A stretch of DNA of 64,000 bases, from NCBI RefSeq assembly GCF_042646125.1, contig NZ_JBHRSW010000005.1, positions 248,001 to 312,000 on the forward strand, in the 5' to 3' direction. Both the position numbers and the translations under genes were made by a program. The notes under the pieces were generated by a model, which had not been told where the DNA came from, did no database searches, and worked only from the letters and a program-made list of their open reading frames with translations. Positions 61,030-64,000 of the stretch are shown piece after piece. Within the stretch, counting starts at the first letter, position 1; each line of letters starts with the position of its first letter. This stretch comes from Glaciecola flavus (GTDB lineage: Bacteria > Pseudomonadota > Gammaproteobacteria > Enterobacterales > Alteromonadaceae).

Positions 61030-61590
61030 ATGTCGCGATTATTTTTCATCTTAACAATTATATTTTTTACAAATTCGTGCACTCCCTCATACAATGAAGA
61101 GTATTATTCAGAGAAATCAAAAAGTGATAAAGTAACCGCGCTTTCATCCATGATGTATAATGAAAGGGTATCTCAGTTAATTAACCTGAGTGATGACCTA
61201 ATTATTGTCAACGGTGTAATCATTAATGTGTCGGCACAAAGCTATGGTGTACCGCCTGAAGGGGGGCATTACAATGAGTACATAAAAAGCGCTTCCACAC
61301 AAAAATACATGAATTGGATAAATTTAATAGAGTTAAACACCGATAACTTTATTCCTTCGAAGTCAACATTAGACCAGCTAATCACATTAATGCTGGCTTT
61401 AGGTTTCAAAGAATATCATTATGATACAGATTTAGATGCTCATGTATTTCAATCAGGAAGCAGTGTCATGAGAGGTTTTTATGGTATTTTGATTGGTAAT
61501 GAGGACGCATCAAAGTTTATTATAAATCGCGAAAATTACGATTATTCTACCGAGATAGAAAGTGGTATTTATTACTTTGAATTGAGGTAG
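61030..61590 (+). CDS. Hypothetical lipoprotein, 186 residues
   Basis: Unrecognised protein with a lipoprotein signal: MSRLFFILTIIFFTNSCTPS, lipobox TNSC, Thr at +2. The mature part is rich in Asn, Tyr and Ser, with LIIVNGVIINVSAQSYGVPP and NYDYSTEIESGIYYFELR; predicted mixed alpha/beta. ATG 61030 is chosen because AGGA lies 9 nt before it; a GTG two codons earlier is the alternative. Base composition is visibly more AT-rich than neighbouring genes, which may mean recent acquisition. Alone on its strand segment. Confidence 0.7.
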   Translation: MSRLFFILTIIFFTNSCTPSYNEEYYSEKSKSDKVTALSSMMYNERVSQLINLSDDLIIVNGVIINVSAQSYGVPPEGGHYNEYIKSASTQKYMNWINLIELNTDNFIPSKSTLDQLITLMLALGFKEYHYDTDLDAHVFQSGSSVMRGFYGILIGNEDASKFIINRENYDYSTEIESGIYYFELR

Positions 61591-61606
61591 ATTTCCAAGC
61601 CTAATT

Positions 61607-61632
61607 ATCTTTTATTTTATCCAATAAAAGAT
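61607..61632 (+). terminator. AT-rich hairpin after the hypothetical lipoprotein gene
   Basis: ATCTTTTATT and AATAAAAGAT pair over 10 bp around TTATCC, 16 nt past the stop codon. No T-run follows and the stem has one G-C pair per arm, so termination would be weak. Confidence 0.35.
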
Positions 61633-61831
61633 TAAATTGGCATAAAGTTACTCGTAGAAGAAATTTCACAAGTCAAAACAAGTAAGCAATGTTTTAGAGA
61701 AACCTTTTTAGTCGAATCGATGCCTGACTTGAAGTAAGTATAGTTAATCGTTTCGGCTTACCGTTTGACCGTAACGCAGTCGGAGGATGTTCAACGGAGG
61801 GCGTCTTGGTTACTGAAAACTGGAGAATGGT

Positions 61832-63670
61832 ATGTCTAAAAATAGCCGTGTTCCTTACGGACCTAAGCAAATCGCATGGTGTGAGCAAGTACCAGCAGGA
61901 GCAGAAATTAGCTCACCCGAAAATGACCCAAACGAGGTGTACGTTAGCGTGCCGCCATCGGATGTTGTGGGTTCATTTCCACAGATTGATTATCGCAAAT
62001 TTGAAATTCCGCCGACGGGTTTGAATGATGCTGAGCGGGATGATGCGCTCGCTCAATTTAAAGAATTTATTGATACGCAGCACGCAAGTTTTGCGGGTTT
62101 TCAGGGTAACCAAGACCAAGATTATGCAGGGCGTTATCCCTATCTTTTGGATATGCATGCAAACAATATTGGCGACCCGTTCAGCAGCGGACGTTATACC
62201 TTAAATTCAAAGTTTTGCGAACGTGCGGTGTTAGATTATTTTGCTGCACTTTGGAATAACAAATGGCCGCACACAGAAGACTCGGAACAAGAAGATGCCG
62301 GACAGCGTTATTGGGGCTATGTTCTTACAATGGGCTTCACGGAAGGTAACATTTATGGTTTGTACAATGCAAGAGACTACTTAAAAGGGCGTTCATTGCT
62401 GGAGAAGCAGCAGTCGCAAGACAAAATAGCATCGATTACACGCAGAGGTAGGGAAACCAGAGGGCACCACTTCGTTACAAGTGAACCAATCGAAAATGAC
62501 AATAACAACGAAAACGCTTACTCTCCCGTTATATTTTATTCAGAAGATGTACACTATTCAGTCGAAAAAGCAGCTACCCTCCTAGAACTGCCTACGTTCA
62601 AACAACTTGGCGACAAATTATACCCTGGGCAGTGCCCTATAACTCAAGATGGTGATTGGCCAGACATGGTGCCTTCACATGATTACGATCAGGACAACCC
62701 AAAGTCTGGTTCGGTTAGAGTTGAAGAACTCACTAAGCTTGTTTCATTCTTCGTATCTCGTGGTTATCCTCCGATAGTTGTGGCAAATTTAGGCACCACT
62801 TGGAAAGGTGCTTATGATGATGTTCCTGCGATCAACACAATGTTTGAAACGCTCGGGCAACAATATCCTTGGTTGTGGGAACGTAAAGTTTGTTACGGGA
62901 TTGGAGATGATGGACAAAAACTATATGACATCCGCCGCGGCTTTTGGTTACATGTAGACGGTGCTCTCGGCGCCGCTTATCTGCCTTTTGTAGAAATGGC
63001 ATATAATCGCGGCCTTATTGAATATAAAGGTCCCATATTTGATTTTCGCAATCCTGCTGTAATGAGCGTAGGTTGCTCTATGCATAAATGGTTGGGCGGG
63101 CCATGGCCATCCGGTGTATTTCTAACTCGCACCGCTTATCAACTTACACCACCAGATGCAGCGGCTTCATTTTTGGGGACGCCTGATACAACATTAGGCG
63201 GCTCTAGGTCAGCCTTTTCACCCATGATTTTTTGGGACTATTTCTCAAGAATGAGCTACGAAGACAATATGCAAAAGGCTTTACAGACTGAACAAGTCGC
63301 CGCTTACTTAGAAACTGAACTATTTAAATTTGAAGCCGAGTTGAAACAAAAGTTTGGTGACGATGTTAATTTATGGATAGCTCGTTCCAAATTGAGTTTA
63401 ACTGTTCGTTTTCGGCTAGTTAACGAAACGTTAAACTACAAATGGTCGCTCGATACTAATCGACTGTGGGTACCCATTTCGGAAGGCAAGCAACAACAAC
63501 GCTCTTATTCGCACATATTTGTGATGCATTCGGTTGATACTGATCGCATTGATGCTTTTATAGACGACCTACGCCAAACTTCGATCAATGATTGGCATGA
63601 AGCGTTTCCTAAAATTGATGTGAGTGCGGTGCCTGAAGCGCCTAACCCGGGCCCTTCTGAGAACTATTAG
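61832..63670 (+). CDS. Group II PLP-dependent decarboxylase, substrate unknown
   Basis: A 612-residue pyridoxal-phosphate enzyme of the Pyridoxal_deC family (histidine/glutamate/aromatic amino-acid decarboxylases). MGFTEGNIYGLYNARDYL near 170-188 is the TEGN cofactor-phosphate element, VVANLGTTWKGAYDDV the conserved GTT element, FWLHVDGALGAAYLPF the Asp that pairs with the PLP ring nitrogen, and SMHKWLGGPWPSG the Schiff-base Lys (K419). GGAG precedes the ATG. Longer than E. coli GadB (466), with extra N-terminal and central segments. The TEGN-IYGLY form leans to the histidine-decarboxylase-like side, but the substrate cannot be fixed. Confidence 0.88.
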   Translation: MSKNSRVPYGPKQIAWCEQVPAGAEISSPENDPNEVYVSVPPSDVVGSFPQIDYRKFEIPPTGLNDAERDDALAQFKEFIDTQHASFAGFQGNQDQDYAGRYPYLLDMHANNIGDPFSSGRYTLNSKFCERAVLDYFAALWNNKWPHTEDSEQEDAGQRYWGYVLTMGFTEGNIYGLYNARDYLKGRSLLEKQQSQDKIASITRRGRETRGHHFVTSEPIENDNNNENAYSPVIFYSEDVHYSVEKAATLLELPTFKQLGDKLYPGQCPITQDGDWPDMVPSHDYDQDNPKSGSVRVEELTKLVSFFVSRGYPPIVVANLGTTWKGAYDDVPAINTMFETLGQQYPWLWERKVCYGIGDDGQKLYDIRRGFWLHVDGALGAAYLPFVEMAYNRGLIEYKGPIFDFRNPAVMSVGCSMHKWLGGPWPSGVFLTRTAYQLTPPDAAASFLGTPDTTLGGSRSAFSPMIFWDYFSRMSYEDNMQKALQTEQVAAYLETELFKFEAELKQKFGDDVNLWIARSKLSLTVRFRLVNETLNYKWSLDTNRLWVPISEGKQQQRSYSHIFVMHSVDTDRIDAFIDDLRQTSINDWHEAFPKIDVSAVPEAPNPGPSENY

Positions 63671-63745
63671 CGACCTGTCTAGAGGTGAAAACATCATAAG
63701 GCACTATCGTCAAAATTAGCTTAGCAAATCATCTTTCTAAAAACA

Positions 63746-64000
63746 CTAGTGAATGATTTGCATAATATTTTGAGCCAATTGCCCTGTCGGAAATGCCTGA
63801 TCATTTGACAAAACAGCAATAAAATAACCGCTTTGTTCCGAACGCAGTATGTGGCTACTAAAGCCATCAATACCACCTCCGTGTTGATAGAATGGTTCTC
63901 CTTCGCTATTTTTCGAGACTATCCAGCCAAAAGCATAGTCAGCTAATCCAACACTATACATTTTTTGCGTAGATGCTTCGGAGATCAAGGAACGTTCGCT
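63746..64000 (-). CDS. Serine hydrolase (beta-lactamase class C family), C-terminal part
   Basis: The frame runs off the right edge; only the last 84 codons are present. FGWIVSKNSEGEPFYQHGGG then IDGFSSHILRSEQSGYFIAVLSN matches the C-terminal part of the class C beta-lactamase/DD-peptidase-like family, where HGG stands at the KTG position. The catalytic SxxK and YxN motifs lie outside the window. Probably a periplasmic esterase or peptidase rather than a true beta-lactamase. Convergent with the PLP decarboxylase, 75 nt apart. Confidence 0.8.
   Translation of the reverse strand, partial: SERSLISEASTQKMYSVGLADYAFGWIVSKNSEGEPFYQHGGGIDGFSSHILRSEQSGYFIAVLSNDQAFPTGQLAQNIMQIIH

Noticed and set aside
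1..64000. Search for CRISPR arrays, insertion sequences, att sites and prophage genes
   Set aside because: No regularly spaced repeats, transposase, integrase or phage structural genes were seen on either strand; tRNA genes show no partial 3' duplicates typical of integration other than the complete tandem tRNA-Gln copy.

Overview
The window is bacterial chromosome from a gammaproteobacterium, most likely a marine member of the Alteromonadales (Alteromonas/Glaciecola-like). I infer this from protein sequences close to E. coli in housekeeping genes, the conserved gene orders gltA/sdhCDAB-sucABCD, rlmE-ftsH-folP-glmM-tpiA-secG-tRNA-Leu and leuS-lptE-holA-nadD-rsfS-rlmH-mrdA-mrdB-rlpA-dacA-ybeD-lipB-lipA, a moderate GC content, and a sodium-coupled AGCS amino-acid carrier. 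No species call is possible from sequence reading alone. No CRISPR array, insertion sequence, prophage or rRNA was seen.

Layout. 1-530: tail of an unrecognised gene, a sigma70-type promoter and a tRNA operon (Met-CAT, Leu-TAG, two identical Gln-TTG). 700-3460: sodium:amino-acid symporter, exonuclease III and a DUF4870 membrane protein. 3520-15120: the TCA-cycle block. sdhCDAB and sucABCD run leftward and gltA diverges from sdhC. Hairpins split the leftward block: an intrinsic terminator after sdhB, three stacked hairpins between sucB and sucC, and a terminator after sucD. SucB carries two lipoyl domains. 15150-28000: a mixed region with DUF3429, phosphomannomutase, pirin, a glutathionyl-hydroquinone reductase, TcdA, a DedA-like protein, a LysR regulator plus a small unknown gene, DUF2919, an exported methyltransferase-like protein, an exported MTA/SAH-nucleosidase-like lipoprotein, a MAPEG protein, a di-heme peroxidase gene broken by one in-frame stop, and a chemoreceptor. 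28078-34790: the essential cluster tRNA-Leu(GAG)/secG/tpiA/glmM/folP/ftsH/rlmE with divergent yhbY. 34822-37224: a Lon-like protease. 37380-50391: the rightward leuS-to-lipA cluster for translation, LPS assembly, replication, NAD synthesis, cell elongation and lipoate synthesis. 50506-64000: accessory genes: a ThrE-type exporter, the ribosomal oxygenase RoxA, an AnmK-like kinase, a FapA (DUF342) protein, a YdeP/FdhF-type molybdoenzyme with FdhD, a lone DgoK, a gene-poor stretch with degraded coding traces, an unknown lipoprotein, a group II PLP decarboxylase, and the end of a beta-lactamase-family serine hydrolase that runs off the window.

How the genes work together. GltA, SucAB, SucCD and SdhCDAB form a large part of the TCA cycle. 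LipB/LipA, encoded elsewhere in the window, make the lipoyl cofactor that SucB carries on two domains. GlmM, PBP2, RodA, DacA, RlpA and AnmK concern peptidoglycan; LptE, SecG and FtsH concern envelope biogenesis and quality control. RlmE, RlmH, RsfS, YhbY and RoxA act on the ribosome. Several genes appear to use TTG or GTG starts (alsT, lysR, ftsH, rsfS, holA, mrdB, the methyltransferase-like gene and the broken peroxidase gene), judged from frame and Shine-Dalgarno position. The least ordinary features are the single-stop peroxidase gene, the pair of exported SAM-metabolism-like proteins, the duplicated lipoyl domain with near-identical DNA, the hairpin array in the suc operon and the 21-bp palindrome before the symporter gene.
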